A stretch of DNA of 64,000 nucleotides, taken from Lacrimispora amygdalina. GTDB taxonomy: Bacteria; Bacillota; Clostridia; Lachnospirales; Lachnospiraceae. Shown here piece after piece: positions 8,044 to 16,633 of the stretch (position 1 is the first letter of the stretch; each line of letters starts with the position of its first letter). Both the position numbers and the translations under genes were made by a program. Under the pieces are notes generated by a model. It made no database searches. It worked only from the letters and a program-made list of their open reading frames with translations, and had not been told where the DNA came from. Where the stretch lies: assembly GCF_003432035.1 (NCBI RefSeq), contig NZ_QOHO01000002.1, forward strand, positions 1 to 64,000. The letters run 5' to 3'.

Positions 8044-8427
8044 TTATTCTCCGCAATAAGCGATGGCTTCAATCTCCACCAGCGCATCTTTGGGAAGAGC
8101 TGCCACTGCGAATGCCGCTCTGGCAGGACATTCTCCCTGGAAAAAGGTTGCATATACTTCATTCATAGCCGCAAAATCATTGATATTCTTTAATAATACG
8201 GTTGTTTTAACCACCTGATCCATGGATAAACCGCCGCTTTCCAATATGGCCTTTATATTAGTTAAAGACTGTCTCGTCTGAGATGCAATATCCTCACCTG
8301 CAAATGTACCGGTACCCGGGTCAATGGGAAGCTGACCGGACACGAACACATAATCGCCCCCGCGGACTCCCTGAGAATAAGGACCAATTGCTGCCGGAGC
8401 CTTTTCTGTCGCCAAAACTTTTTTCAT
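8044..8427 (-). CDS. ridA: RidA family reactive intermediate deaminase
   Basis: Cytosolic trimeric enzyme that hydrolyses reactive enamine/imine intermediates such as 2-aminoacrylate made by PLP enzymes. 127 residues, the family length; visible motifs are [11 protein letters not shown] near the N-terminus, VSGQLPIDP, and [25 protein letters not shown] near the C-terminus with the substrate-binding arginine. The ATG at 8427 has AAAGGAG ten bases upstream. It appears monocistronic, with its own promoter (8467-8494) and terminator. Confidence 0.95.
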   Translation of the reverse strand: MKKVLATEKAPAAIGPYSQGVRGGDYVFVSGQLPIDPGTGTFAGEDIASQTRQSLTNIKAILESGGLSMDQVVKTTVLLKNINDFAAMNEVYATFFQGECPARAAFAVAALPKDALVEIEAIAYCGE

Positions 8428-8466
8428 AATGATGTATCTCCTTTCGTTCATTACAATGATATTTCT

Positions 8467-8494
8467 AGATTAACACACATTCCTCAAAAGTCAA
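8467..8494 (-). promoter_or_regulatory. Sigma-A-type promoter of ridA
   Basis: TTGACT (8489-8494) and TAATCT (8467-8472) on the minus strand, 16 bases apart, about 40 bases upstream of the ridA start. Confidence 0.6.
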
Positions 8495-8548
8495 GAAAAT
8501 GTTTTTGGTATACTCAAAAATATTTAGCTTGCGGGTTGTTTTTACCTC

Positions 8549-8577
8549 TTGTCATCTGGTATTGAATACTATATAAT
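8549..8577 (+). promoter_or_regulatory. Sigma-A-type promoter of the DUF1836 gene
   Basis: TTGTCA (8549-8554) and a perfect TATAAT (8572-8577) separated by 17 bases on the plus strand, giving a leader of about 50 bases before the ATG at 8633. Confidence 0.75.
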
Positions 8578-8632
8578 ATGACTAATGGGATTATCACATG
8601 TGCGGAGCTTTCCCGTGCAGAACGGAGGACAT

Positions 8633-9247
8633 ATGAAAACCAACGAGGAACGATTGCAAAAAATTATAGAGCATCTGGATGGATTACGGTATATCACACC
8701 GGAAACCATTCCAAATATTGATTTATATATGGATCAGGTCACTACTTTCATGGATAAGCATTTAAGCGATACAAAACGCTATCCGGAAGACAAGGTCTTG
8801 ACAAAAACGATGATCAACAATTACGCAAAGAATAATCTTCTGCCGGCTCCCAGCAAAAAGAAATATACAAAAGAACATATACTTCTGCTTATTTTTATCT
8901 ACTATTTTAAGAATTTATTATCTTTTAATGATATAGAGCAGCTTTTCAGACCAATTACCGATAAACATTTTAATCCAGCTGACGGCATGCCCCTGGAAGA
9001 AGTCTATAAAGAGATATTCTCACAGGAGGAAGCAGACTTAGAACGTATCAAATCCGACATACTTGAGAAGTATCAGCATTCCTGCAAGACCTACGAAGAC
9101 AGAGGGATTGAGGGGGAAGACTTAGAGTATCTGCGTCTCTTTTCCTGGATCTGCGAACTGTCTTTTGATGTATATGTAAAGAAGCAGGTGATTGAACAGC
9201 TTATCGATGATTTAAGAGAGGAACCTTCATTAAAGAAGAAAAAATAA
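8633..9247 (+). CDS. DUF1836 domain-containing protein
   Basis: 204 residues, all soluble and rich in charged helices. The N-terminal half has the MerR-like arrangement of the DUF1836 family: LTKTMINNYAKNNLLPAPSKKKYTKEHI around residues 56-85 resembles a DNA-binding helix-turn-helix with wing. A regulator role is inferred, not known. The ATG at 8633 is preceded by GGAGG; a longer frame from 8585 lacks a site and would start too near the predicted promoter. A bidirectional terminator follows. Confidence 0.8.
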   Translation: MKTNEERLQKIIEHLDGLRYITPETIPNIDLYMDQVTTFMDKHLSDTKRYPEDKVLTKTMINNYAKNNLLPAPSKKKYTKEHILLLIFIYYFKNLLSFNDIEQLFRPITDKHFNPADGMPLEEVYKEIFSQEEADLERIKSDILEKYQHSCKTYEDRGIEGEDLEYLRLFSWICELSFDVYVKKQVIEQLIDDLREEPSLKKKK

Positions 9248-9251
9248 ACGA

Positions 9252-9289
9252 ACAGGGAACAAGAACCGGTAAACGGGCTTGTCCCCTGT
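9252..9289. terminator. Bidirectional terminator
   Basis: A 12-bp stem with one mismatch (9252-9263 with 9278-9289) has TTTTGTTAT on the plus side and an A-rich flank that gives a T-rich tail on the minus side. It sits between two convergent genes. Confidence 0.75.
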
Positions 9290-9293
9290 TTTG

Positions 9294-9593
9294 TTATATC
9301 TCTTTTTTCTCTTCCAGACGCTTAAATACCATATCATAACCGTCATTCCCGTAATTTAAAGAACGGTTTACACGGCTGATGGTAGCAGTAGATGCCCCCG
9401 TCTTCTCTGCGATTTCCAGATAGGTTCTGCCTTCACGGAGCATTTTAGCTACCTCATATCTCTGAGACAGGCTCAGCAGTTCATTGACTGTACATACATC
9501 CTCAAAAAACGTATAGCACTCCTCCGGTGTTTTTAAGGTTAAAATTGCTTCAAACAGATGGTCAACTGCATCTGTCTTAATTTTTTTATTCAT
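9294..9593 (-). CDS. YerC/YecD family TrpR-related transcription factor
   Basis: 99 residues forming a single all-helical TrpR-like DNA-binding domain. The recognition region RTYLEIAEKTGASTATISRVNRSLNYGNDGY (about residues 56-86) is characteristic of the YerC/YecD family. Members are predicted repressors; the ligand is not known and no tryptophan gene is nearby. The start ATG at 9593 is preceded by a weak GGGGAT site. It stands alone between a bidirectional terminator and the HAD phosphatase gene. Confidence 0.85.
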   Translation of the reverse strand: MNKKIKTDAVDHLFEAILTLKTPEECYTFFEDVCTVNELLSLSQRYEVAKMLREGRTYLEIAEKTGASTATISRVNRSLNYGNDGYDMVFKRLEEKKEI

Positions 9594-9674
9594 ATGAGAT
9601 CTATCCCCTTTTTATTCCTTATGGTCTAACTGTATTTTAACATATTAACGTTATAAAATCCACCCCCTGAGACA

Positions 9675-10484
9675 TCAGGAAAGCATAAATTTTTCCACTA
9701 CCAAAGCGATACCATCGTCATTATTGGAAGCAGTCACATAATCAGCCGCCTTTCTTACAGGCAGAACTGCATTTTCCATGGCCACACCCAGTCCGGCGTA
9801 CTCAATCATCGATAAATCATTATAACCGTCGCCGCAGGCAATCATCTCCTCCCGGCTCATAGTAAGATGTGCAAGAAGCCGCTTAAGGCTTTCTGCCTTA
9901 TCAATTCCTTTCGGCAGGATTTCGAGGAAATATGGTTCTGAACGGTAAACGCTGTAATCCCGTCCAAGGGCTGCCTTAACTTTTGGTTCTACCATGGCAA
10001 GATAGTCTCCCTCTTCCAGCATCAGATATTTCACTACCGGAAACTGTACGTAGCTTTCCATATCTTCCACTTCCCTCACAGCCAGTTTATTAATAGCAGA
10101 TTCCTTGCCCACATACTCATCTTTGGCATTCCCGGTTATGATTATGTCATCTTCATAAGTTAAGATATTAACTCCATATTCCTTCGCCATACGGATAATC
10201 TTCTGGTTGGAAGATACCGGCAGTTCCTTTGCAAAGATTGTTTCTCCTGTTTTACAGTCTATGATGCGTCCTCCGTTAAAGGATAAGATGTAGCCGCCTG
10301 TCTCATGAAGCTTTAATTCTTTTGCAACAGGCATGATCCCATAAGTGGGGCGCCCGGAAGCCAGAACAATCACTCCGCCCATACGTTGCAACTCAAAAAG
10401 TGCTTCTTTTGTTCTGGGCGTGATCTCTTTATTCCGGTTCGTCAGCGTCCCATCCAAATCAAGCACTATCATACGATATTTCAT
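9675..10484 (-). CDS. Cof-type HAD-IIB family phosphatase
   Basis: 269 residues with the haloacid dehalogenase motifs in order: DLDGTL (nucleophile Asp9 and Asp11), VLASGRPTYG (motif II), a lysine near residue 195 and GDGYNDLSMIEYAGLGVAM (motif IV, about 218-236). The long insertion between motifs II and III is the C2 cap of sugar-phosphate and FMN/PLP phosphatases. Substrate cannot be read from sequence. Monocistronic by position. Confidence 0.92.
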   Translation of the reverse strand: MKYRMIVLDLDGTLTNRNKEITPRTKEALFELQRMGGVIVLASGRPTYGIMPVAKELKLHETGGYILSFNGGRIIDCKTGETIFAKELPVSSNQKIIRMAKEYGVNILTYEDDIIITGNAKDEYVGKESAINKLAVREVEDMESYVQFPVVKYLMLEEGDYLAMVEPKVKAALGRDYSVYRSEPYFLEILPKGIDKAESLKRLLAHLTMSREEMIACGDGYNDLSMIEYAGLGVAMENAVLPVRKAADYVTASNNDDGIALVVEKFMLS

Positions 10485-10637
10485 TGCTTTCTCCTGCTTT
10501 TGTAAATTTTACTATAGCAGTATATCACAGTTTACCTGCATATACCATCTTTAAATAAGAAAATATGGAATAGTTCGTAAACTCTGCCTGTCAGACTACA
10601 TAGAATTTTAACAGGAGGATGAATGGAGGAGAACCAG

Positions 10638-10769
10638 ATGAAAAAAACAATTACAATCTTTCTGACTGCAATTATGGTTATCTGCTGCTTAACCGGCTGC
10701 AGAACAACGTCCAGAAAACAGATCAGGCCTCTTTTTTCCCATGTATCCGCCCAGACCTTTCTGGTTTAA
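10638..10769 (+). CDS. Very short lipoprotein, possibly a gene remnant
   Basis: A frame of 43 codons with GGAGG nine bases before its ATG. It encodes a clear lipoprotein signal peptide (MKKTITIFLTAIMVICCLTG, then Cys21) and only 22 further residues (basic, then SHVSAQTFLV) before TAA. It may be a small lipoprotein. It may instead be what is left of a binding-protein gene like the one that follows at 10845. No further similarity to that protein remains after the stop. Confidence 0.45.
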   Translation: MKKTITIFLTAIMVICCLTGCRTTSRKQIRPLFSHVSAQTFLV

Positions 10770-10844
10770 AATTTTTCAAGACAAGGTACCTTCCCATATT
10801 CTAACAATACAATGTAGTATTAAGATTTAAAAAAGGAGGATTTT

Positions 10845-11852
10845 ATGAGAAAAGCCTGTTTTTCTGTTATAATGGCCATTCTCACCGGAGTGTCTTTACT
10901 CAGCTTAACCGCCTGCGGTTCAAAAGCAAAAGCATCAGAACTGACCCCGGTCAAATTAAATGAAGTTGCCCATTCCATCTTTTATGCCCCTCAATATGCA
11001 GCCATTGAACTGGGATACTTCGAAGACGAGGGTATCGATTTAACCTTAGTCAACGGTGCCGGTGCCGACAAGGTTATGACTGCTCTCATATCCGGTGATG
11101 CAGATATTGGTTTTATGGGCTCTGAGGCCTCGGTCTATACTTATGCAAACGGTTCCCAGGATTACGCAGTCAATTTCGCCCAGCTGACTCAGCGGGCAGG
11201 TAATTTCCTTGTTGGAAGAAGCAAACAGCCTGATTTTAAATGGTCGGATTTAAAAGGGAAAAAAGTACTGGGCGGCAGAGCCGGCGGTATGCCGGAAATG
11301 GTATTTGAATACATTCTGAAAAAGAACGGGATTGATCCTGCTGCTGACCTGAAAATCGATCAAAGCATTAACTTCGGTCTGACTGCAGCAGCCTTCACCA
11401 GCAATGATGCGGATTATACGGTTGAATTTGAACCCTTTGCTACCGGACTGGAAAAAGAGGGCAACGGTTTCGTAGTCGCTTCTTTAGGCGTCGACTCCGG
11501 CTATATCCCATATACTGCCTACAGTGCAAAGAAAAGTTATCTGGAAAAGAACCCGGAAACAGTACAGAACTTTACCAATGCCATTCAAAAGGGTCTGGAA
11601 TATGTAAATTCCCATTCTTCCGAAGAAATCGCAAAGGTAATACAGCCCCAGTTCAAGGAAACCGATGTAAAAACCATCGCAGCAATCGTAGACCGTTACA
11701 AAGCACAGGATACCTGGAAAAAAGATACTGTATTTAACAAAGACAGCTTTGAACTTTTAGAGAATATTCTGGAGGAGGCTGGCCAGCTGAAAGACCGGGT
11801 TCCTTATGCGGAACTGGTTACAACTGAGTTTTCTGAGAAGGCAGCAAAATAA
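10845..11852 (+). CDS. NMT1/THI5-like ABC transporter substrate-binding lipoprotein
   Basis: 335 residues with a lipobox LTAC (Cys24), so anchored on the outer face of the membrane. The fold motifs are those of the NitT/TauT or THI5-like family: APQYAAIELGYFEDEGIDLTLV, GDADIGFMGSEA, and GKKVLGGRAGGMPEMVFEYILKKNGID. Substrates of the family include nitrate, sulfonates, thiamine precursors and similar organics; none can be chosen here. No permease or ATPase gene lies within the window near it, so it is an orphan or works with a transporter elsewhere. AAAGGAGG precedes the ATG. Confidence 0.85.
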   Translation: MRKACFSVIMAILTGVSLLSLTACGSKAKASELTPVKLNEVAHSIFYAPQYAAIELGYFEDEGIDLTLVNGAGADKVMTALISGDADIGFMGSEASVYTYANGSQDYAVNFAQLTQRAGNFLVGRSKQPDFKWSDLKGKKVLGGRAGGMPEMVFEYILKKNGIDPAADLKIDQSINFGLTAAAFTSNDADYTVEFEPFATGLEKEGNGFVVASLGVDSGYIPYTAYSAKKSYLEKNPETVQNFTNAIQKGLEYVNSHSSEEIAKVIQPQFKETDVKTIAAIVDRYKAQDTWKKDTVFNKDSFELLENILEEAGQLKDRVPYAELVTTEFSEKAAK

Positions 11853-11863
11853 TCAAAAAAACA

Positions 11864-11895
11864 AAGGGGACATTGCGGCAGTCAATTGTCCCCTT
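11864..11895 (-). terminator. Inverted repeat with minus-strand T run
   Basis: A nine-base perfect stem (11864-11872 with 11887-11895) follows the binding-protein gene. The T run is on the minus-strand side; the plus side has only TGTAAG. It would stop leftward transcription best, although no leftward gene is seen nearby. It may also stabilise or weakly end the upstream message. Confidence 0.4.
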
Positions 11896-11921
11896 GTAAG
11901 TCACATTATGAGGTATAATCT

Positions 11922-13607
11922 ATGAGTGTTCCATTAAATCAGGTATTGAATCCCACAAATGAACAGCGGCGGGAAATGATCAGAAATTCATTGGAAACGG
12001 ATGGCCGTCCAGAAGATTACGAATATATTGTCCGTTTACTGAGTCCTCCCCCGGATATTACAAATTATGCGCAGCTCGGAGAACTAAAAGGTATAAAAAT
12101 CGGTGTCATAGGAGGAGGCCTGGCCGGTTTGTCCGCTGCGTTCGAGCTTCGAAAGCTTGGAGCAGATATTACAGTTCTGGAGGCAAATGACAGCAGAATC
12201 GGCGGAAGGGTTTATACCTGGTATTTTGATTCGGAAGGTAAGTACTATAACGAATTCGGCGCACATAGAATACCGGTCACCCATGAAACCACCTGGCACT
12301 ATATCAATCTGTTTGGCTTAAATACCCGTCCTCTGTCTGTAATGCGGCGAAACAATTTTTTATACGTACATAATACCCGTTTGAGAACGACAGATTCCAT
12401 CGAGCAGATGCTTTATCCCTTATACAATTTAACTCCTCAGGAACGAAGCACTCCCTGGCCAGAGCTTAATGACTATGCTTTTTTGTATCTGATGATGCAG
12501 CTTCCGCCTGATATCCGGTCAGAGCTGATACAGATTATGCCGGAATATTCCCCGGAAATTCTGCCTTTGATGAACTATTCCGTCCGGCAGACTCTGGAAA
12601 ATCTGGGTTTCAGCCAGGGAGCAATCAGCCTGATCTCAGGAGTCGATCCAGGAACCGGAGCTCTGCTTGATATCAGTTATGCGGAAGCCGTCCAGGAAGA
12701 GTATACCATCGACTACCGCAACACCTATACCATAGAAGGCGGAATGGTAAACCTGCCCTATGCATTTATCCAGTCCTTCTTCACAGACAATTTACCCCAA
12801 TATCAAAATATTCCAGCCTCCAGGCTAGGCACTGTAACTTACCTGCCAGGCCAGACGGTTACAGGAATTTATCAGCTGCAAAACAACAGTCAGATTATAC
12901 TGGCCCACCGCAATGTGCGGGATTTAAGCAGAACTGTGGACGCTTTTGATTACGTTATCTGTGCAATCCCTTACTCCACTCTGCGGGAAGTGGAAATCAA
13001 ACCACGTTTCAGTAATTTAAAAATGCAGGCTATTTTAGAATATAATTATACGAATTCGCAGAAAACCTTCTTTTTATGCAAGGAACGATTTTGGGAACAG
13101 GATACCGGCTACGGACGAATGGTGGGAGGATTTTCCCGGACAGACCTGCCGATTCAGTACATCTTCTATCCGGGAGACCATCTTCTATGTCCGGAGCCTT
13201 CTTCCTGTTCTCCAAATGAACCAGGTGTACTGATCGCTTCCTATAATTATCATTTAAATGCAACAAGAGTAGGAAATATGCAAAAACCGCTTCGATTTGA
13301 ATTTATAAAAGAAAGCGTGGAGGAAGTTCACGGATTGCCGGAAGGATTTTTAGATTCCATTGTGGAAGATCATAAGACAGTGGTTTGGGATAATGAGCCT
13401 TACATCAGGGGAGCTTTTGCTTTGTCACTTCCAGGTCAGAAGCAATTGTTTGCTTATGAAATGCAAAAGCCCGAATTTAATCAAAGAATTTTCTTTGCCG
13501 GCGAACACTTGTCTACGAAACACGGCTGGATGCAGGGAGCGTTATATACAGGTATGGCAGCCGCCAATCAGCTGGCCTATTCTTTTCACAGCAATGGAAA
13601 TACCTAA
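11922..13607 (+). CDS. FAD-dependent amine oxidase family protein
   Basis: 561 residues. The Rossmann FAD motif GVIGGGLAGLSAAFELRKLG is at about residues 61-80, followed by the conserved acidic LEAND and GGRVYTW. The C-terminal FAD motif IFFAGEHLSTKHGWMQGALYTG is at about 530-551. This layout is that of monoamine, polyamine and L-amino acid oxidases. There is no signal peptide, so it is probably cytoplasmic; an oxidase in an anaerobe may work with another acceptor. An N-terminal extension of about 55 residues precedes the FAD domain. The neighbour is a 2-hydroxyacid dehydrogenase, which would fit amino acid to keto acid to hydroxy acid conversion, but that link is inference. Confidence 0.82.
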   Translation: MSVPLNQVLNPTNEQRREMIRNSLETDGRPEDYEYIVRLLSPPPDITNYAQLGELKGIKIGVIGGGLAGLSAAFELRKLGADITVLEANDSRIGGRVYTWYFDSEGKYYNEFGAHRIPVTHETTWHYINLFGLNTRPLSVMRRNNFLYVHNTRLRTTDSIEQMLYPLYNLTPQERSTPWPELNDYAFLYLMMQLPPDIRSELIQIMPEYSPEILPLMNYSVRQTLENLGFSQGAISLISGVDPGTGALLDISYAEAVQEEYTIDYRNTYTIEGGMVNLPYAFIQSFFTDNLPQYQNIPASRLGTVTYLPGQTVTGIYQLQNNSQIILAHRNVRDLSRTVDAFDYVICAIPYSTLREVEIKPRFSNLKMQAILEYNYTNSQKTFFLCKERFWEQDTGYGRMVGGFSRTDLPIQYIFYPGDHLLCPEPSSCSPNEPGVLIASYNYHLNATRVGNMQKPLRFEFIKESVEEVHGLPEGFLDSIVEDHKTVVWDNEPYIRGAFALSLPGQKQLFAYEMQKPEFNQRIFFAGEHLSTKHGWMQGALYTGMAAANQLAYSFHSNGNT

Positions 13608-13704
13608 TTATTCCTTTTTAATTTTATCATCTGGTGCTATAATTATTTTTACAGGATCATTTTTATCAAACCCTGTAATATAATCAATGATCGGAGTGAT
13701 ACAT

Positions 13705-14652
13705 ATGAATATCGTACTATTAGAATCTCTTGGGATACCGGACAGTCTGCTTAATGAATATGCAAAGCCATTGACCGATGCAGGCCACAGTTTTACGGCT
13801 TTTGAAAAAAATACTGATGCGAAAGTTCAGATCGAAGAAGCTCAGGATGCTGATGTCATTATGATTGCCAATATGCCTCTAAGCGGAGAAGTAATAACTG
13901 CCTGCAGGAACTTAAAATTTATAGATGTTGCTTTTACAGGTGTTGATCATGTGAATCTGGAAGCTGCGAAAAATAATAATATTGCTGTCAGCAATGCAGC
14001 CGGTTACTCAACGGAAGCTGTGGCAGAGCTGACCTTAGGTCTTATGCTCTCACTTCTGCGTAATGTTATAAAGACTGATATCCGCTGCCGGGAAGGAAAG
14101 ACAAAAGAGGGTCTGGTAGGCTGCGAGCTGAAGGGTAAAACCGTGGGAATTGTGGGAGCCGGCGCAATCGGAACAAGGACCGCAGAACTTTGCAAAGCCT
14201 TTGGATGCCGCGTTCTCGGATACAAACGTACCATTACCGGAAACGAACCGGACTTCATGGAATTTGTATCTCTGGAAGAATTGCTTTCCAGCTCCGATAT
14301 CGTAAGTCTCCACTGTCCGTTAAATGAGGATTCCCGTCATTTGATCAACAGGAATACGATCGCCGGGATGAAACAGGGAGCTTATATCATTAATGCTGCA
14401 AGAGGTCCGGTAGTGGATTCAGAGGCCCTTGCCGAGGCTTTAAACAGCGGCTATCTGGCAGGTGCAGGAATCGATGTTTTTGAGAATGAACCGCCCATAG
14501 ATACTGCCCACCCCCTTTTAAACTGCAAGAATACCATCGTCACTCCTCATATCGCTTTTGCATCTGCAGAATCCATGAAGTTAAGAGCAGAAATCGTATT
14601 TGAGAATCTGAAAAAGTGGATGGAAGGCGACCAGATTAATAAAATTCTATAA
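13705..14652 (+). CDS. D-isomer specific 2-hydroxyacid dehydrogenase
   Basis: 315 residues, NAD-dependent, expected to reduce a 2-keto acid to the D-2-hydroxy acid or the reverse. The nucleotide-binding motif GIVGAGAIGT is near residue 150. The catalytic Arg (NAARGPVVD), Glu (FENEPP) and His (TPHIAFAS) are all present. Substrate not assignable. The ATG at 13705 has GGAG eight bases before it; an upstream ATG at 13687 does not. Followed by a terminator. Confidence 0.9.
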   Translation: MNIVLLESLGIPDSLLNEYAKPLTDAGHSFTAFEKNTDAKVQIEEAQDADVIMIANMPLSGEVITACRNLKFIDVAFTGVDHVNLEAAKNNNIAVSNAAGYSTEAVAELTLGLMLSLLRNVIKTDIRCREGKTKEGLVGCELKGKTVGIVGAGAIGTRTAELCKAFGCRVLGYKRTITGNEPDFMEFVSLEELLSSSDIVSLHCPLNEDSRHLINRNTIAGMKQGAYIINAARGPVVDSEALAEALNSGYLAGAGIDVFENEPPIDTAHPLLNCKNTIVTPHIAFASAESMKLRAEIVFENLKKWMEGDQINKIL

Positions 14653-14661
14653 GAATAAAAC

Positions 14662-14698
14662 AGAGGGGCATCATGCATTGGGATGCCTCTTATTCTTT
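14662..14698 (+). terminator. Terminator after the hydroxyacid dehydrogenase gene
   Basis: Stem of nine pairs with a two-base G bulge (14662-14672 with 14682-14690), then TATTCTTTC. Confidence 0.65.
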
Positions 14699-14772
14699 CA
14701 AAAATGGAAATTTCATGCAACAAAATCCACATAAAAGTCAGAAAAATATTTTTCTATTTGTGCAAATAATAC

Positions 14773-14800
14773 TTGTAATTCAGAATCTTCATGCTATAAT
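14773..14800 (+). promoter_or_regulatory. Promoter of the tRNA pair
   Basis: TTGTAA (14773-14778) and perfect TATAAT (14795-14800) spaced 16 bases, with the tRNA-Ala gene beginning nine bases after the -10. Confidence 0.75.
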
Positions 14801-14808
14801 TTAGACAA

Positions 14809-14881
14809 GGGGATATAGCTCAGCTGGGAGAGCGATGCGTTCGCAACGCATAGGCCACGAGTTCGAGTCTCGCTATCTCCA
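14809..14881 (+). tRNA. tRNA-Ala (anticodon CGC)
   Basis: A full cloverleaf reads through. The acceptor GGGGATA pairs with TATCTCC, including the G3-U70 pair that is the alanine identity element. The D arm is TAGCTCAGCTGGGAGAGC, the anticodon stem ATGCG/CGCAT has loop TTCGCAA (anticodon CGC), and the T arm has GTTCGAG. The CCA end is not encoded. It reads GCG. Confidence 0.95.
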
Positions 14882-14887
14882 TGAAAT

Positions 14888-14961
14888 GGAAGTATAGCTC
14901 AGCCGGGATGAGCGTTCGCCTCACACGCGAAAGGTCATGGGTTCGAGCCCCATTACTTCCA
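14888..14961 (+). tRNA. tRNA-Val (anticodon CAC)
   Basis: The acceptor GGAAGTA pairs with TACTTCC. The anticodon stem TTCGC/GCGAA has loop CTCACAC, so the anticodon is CAC (reads GTG). The T arm has GGTTCGAGCC. No encoded CCA. It lies six bases after tRNA-Ala and is presumably co-transcribed. Confidence 0.95.
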
Positions 14962-14980
14962 TTTTTCTATAAACAGCCAA

Positions 14981-15024
14981 AACACCGGAATCACTTGTAA
15001 ATACAGGGGATTCCGGTGTTTTTG
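14981..15024 (+). terminator. Terminator of the tRNA transcript
   Basis: Perfect 12-bp stem (14981-14992 with 15009-15020) followed by TTTTTG. Confidence 0.85.
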
Positions 15025-15105
15025 TACATTTTTAGGGATAGTGCCATGTTATGGATTTATATGATCAGCATATAATTATATGAAAAGTATTATTTGAGGG
15101 AATTC

Positions 15106-16389
15106 ATGATCATACACATTGTTCAATCCGGTGAAACCATCTATTCAATATCAGAATATTATAAGATCTCTGCTGACAGATTGATAATGGAAAACGGAAT
15201 TACAAACCCGGATAATTTAGCAATTGGCCAAACCATTGTGATTGTACAGCCTGAAACCACCTACAAAATCCGTCCTGGTGATTCTTTGGAGAGTATTGCT
15301 AAGCAGCATAATGTTTCACCTATGGAACTATTAAGAAACAACCCATTCCTCTCTGACCAGAAACAGCTCTATGCAGGTGAAACCATTGTAATACAATATC
15401 AAACAAGCAGAACTCAATCCATAATCACCAGCGGATATACTTTTTCTTATATAGACAGATCCGTTTTAATAAAAACACTTCCTTTTTTATCCTATCTGAC
15501 CATCTTCAATTACAAGGCTACAGCCGGGGGGGAAATAATTCCTGCTGCTGACGATGCGGAGCTTATTCAGCTGGCAGTATCTTATGGTGTTTCGCCGATT
15601 ATGTTTGTTTCGACCCTTACGGAAGACGGAATGGTTAACCGGGAAGCGAACTATTATATTTTAAATAATCCACCAATACAGGATATGCTTATTCAAAACT
15701 CTCTTCAAGTTATAAAAGAAAAAGGATATCATGGTATAAACATATATATTGATGACATTAATTATGACAACATTGACAACCTCTCACAGTATTTGAAGAG
15801 AGCATATCAGGTTTTTCATTCAGAAGGCTATACAATACTGATTACCATTACACCCGTTACAAATGTTAATAATACTGGCATGAGTTTTGATCAACTGGAC
15901 TATTCAAGATTATCTGAATATGTCGACGGAATTATATTTGCCTCATATGAATGGGCCAGGACTTTTGGATATCCAAGCTCAATTTTTCCCGTTAATTTAC
16001 TCATAGATTTATTAAAATTTGTGGTAACTATTATACCTCCTGAAAAAATATTTCTGGGGATCACCACAGCTGGCTATGACTGGACACTTCCTTATATTCC
16101 AGGAGCCTCAGGGGCTACCGTCTTAACCAATAATGACGCAGTTCAAATAGCTGCAGAAAACAATATTGCAATACAATATAATAAACCGGCACAATCTCCT
16201 TATTTCTACTATGTGGATAGTGATGAAGTTTTACATGTCATATGGTTTAAAGACGCAAGAAGCTTTGATGCCCGAACAATGCTGGTACCTGAATTCAATC
16301 TCCAGGGTCTGTCTTTTTGGACAATTATGAAATTCGATGCTCAGATGTGGTTTGTTATTAATACTCAATACTACATAAAAAAACTTTAG
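15106..16389 (+). CDS. Double-LysM, GH18-like spore cortex protein (SleL/YaaH type) with altered active site
   Basis: 427 residues. Two LysM peptidoglycan-binding modules cover about residues 3-48 (HIVQSGETIYSISEYYKIS) and 52-97 (YKIRPGDSLESIAKQHNVS). A GH18-fold domain of the SleL/YaaH kind fills the rest, ending with GLSFWTIMKFDAQMW. SleL proteins are N-acetylglucosaminidases acting on cortex fragments during germination. The catalytic DxDxE strand, usually like GVNIDFE, reads GYHGINIYIDDIN here, so the usual Asp is Tyr214 and the catalytic Glu is Asp216. Activity is therefore doubtful. No signal peptide, as in other spore-coat SleL proteins. The ATG at 15106 has TGAGGG before it; a TTG at 15094 is less likely. 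It stands immediately before the csp-like cluster. Confidence 0.82.
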   Translation: MIIHIVQSGETIYSISEYYKISADRLIMENGITNPDNLAIGQTIVIVQPETTYKIRPGDSLESIAKQHNVSPMELLRNNPFLSDQKQLYAGETIVIQYQTSRTQSIITSGYTFSYIDRSVLIKTLPFLSYLTIFNYKATAGGEIIPAADDAELIQLAVSYGVSPIMFVSTLTEDGMVNREANYYILNNPPIQDMLIQNSLQVIKEKGYHGINIYIDDINYDNIDNLSQYLKRAYQVFHSEGYTILITITPVTNVNNTGMSFDQLDYSRLSEYVDGIIFASYEWARTFGYPSSIFPVNLLIDLLKFVVTIIPPEKIFLGITTAGYDWTLPYIPGASGATVLTNNDAVQIAAENNIAIQYNKPAQSPYFYYVDSDEVLHVIWFKDARSFDARTMLVPEFNLQGLSFWTIMKFDAQMWFVINTQYYIKKL

Positions 16390-16395
16390 ATTAAA

Positions 16396-16533
16396 ATCAG
16401 ACGATCCCCTGTGCACTGCCCGGAACCGCTGCAGAACGCTGACCGGCACAGGCGCTGCTGCTTATGCCACCGGATCTTGGAATTCGGTATGTCAGATGTT
16501 AACGAACTTTTTCAGCGAGTTACCAATATCTGA
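16396..16533 (+). pseudogene. Remnant of the C-terminus of a Csp-like subtilase
   Basis: Read in shifting frames, this DNA gives IPCALPGTA, then LTGTGAAAYATG, then ILEFGMSDVNELFQRVTNI followed by TGA. These match, in order, the end of the two intact csp-like genes downstream (IPCAVPG, TGTGAAAAHTAG, and IWGYGRLDVNNLFRRLTNI). At least two frameshifts and a deletion of about 40 codons are present. The position of the catalytic serine is already glycine here. Only this tail is left; the body of the gene is missing. Confidence 0.8.
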
Positions 16534-16633
16534 CCATGTAACTTTTTTTCATTCCCGCTCCCTCTTTCATAATACAATTCCTGCTGCATAAACATATCAT
16601 ATATGCCCTCAGTATAAGATGGGAGGATCTCAG

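Noticed and set aside
10619-10804. 61-codon frame over the short lipoprotein
   Set aside because: The other phase has the ribosome binding site and a clear lipoprotein signal peptide.
15040-15105. Sigma-E or sigma-K promoter for the LysM/GH18 gene
   Set aside because: A CATATAAT -10 is present but no -35 at the right distance is convincing.
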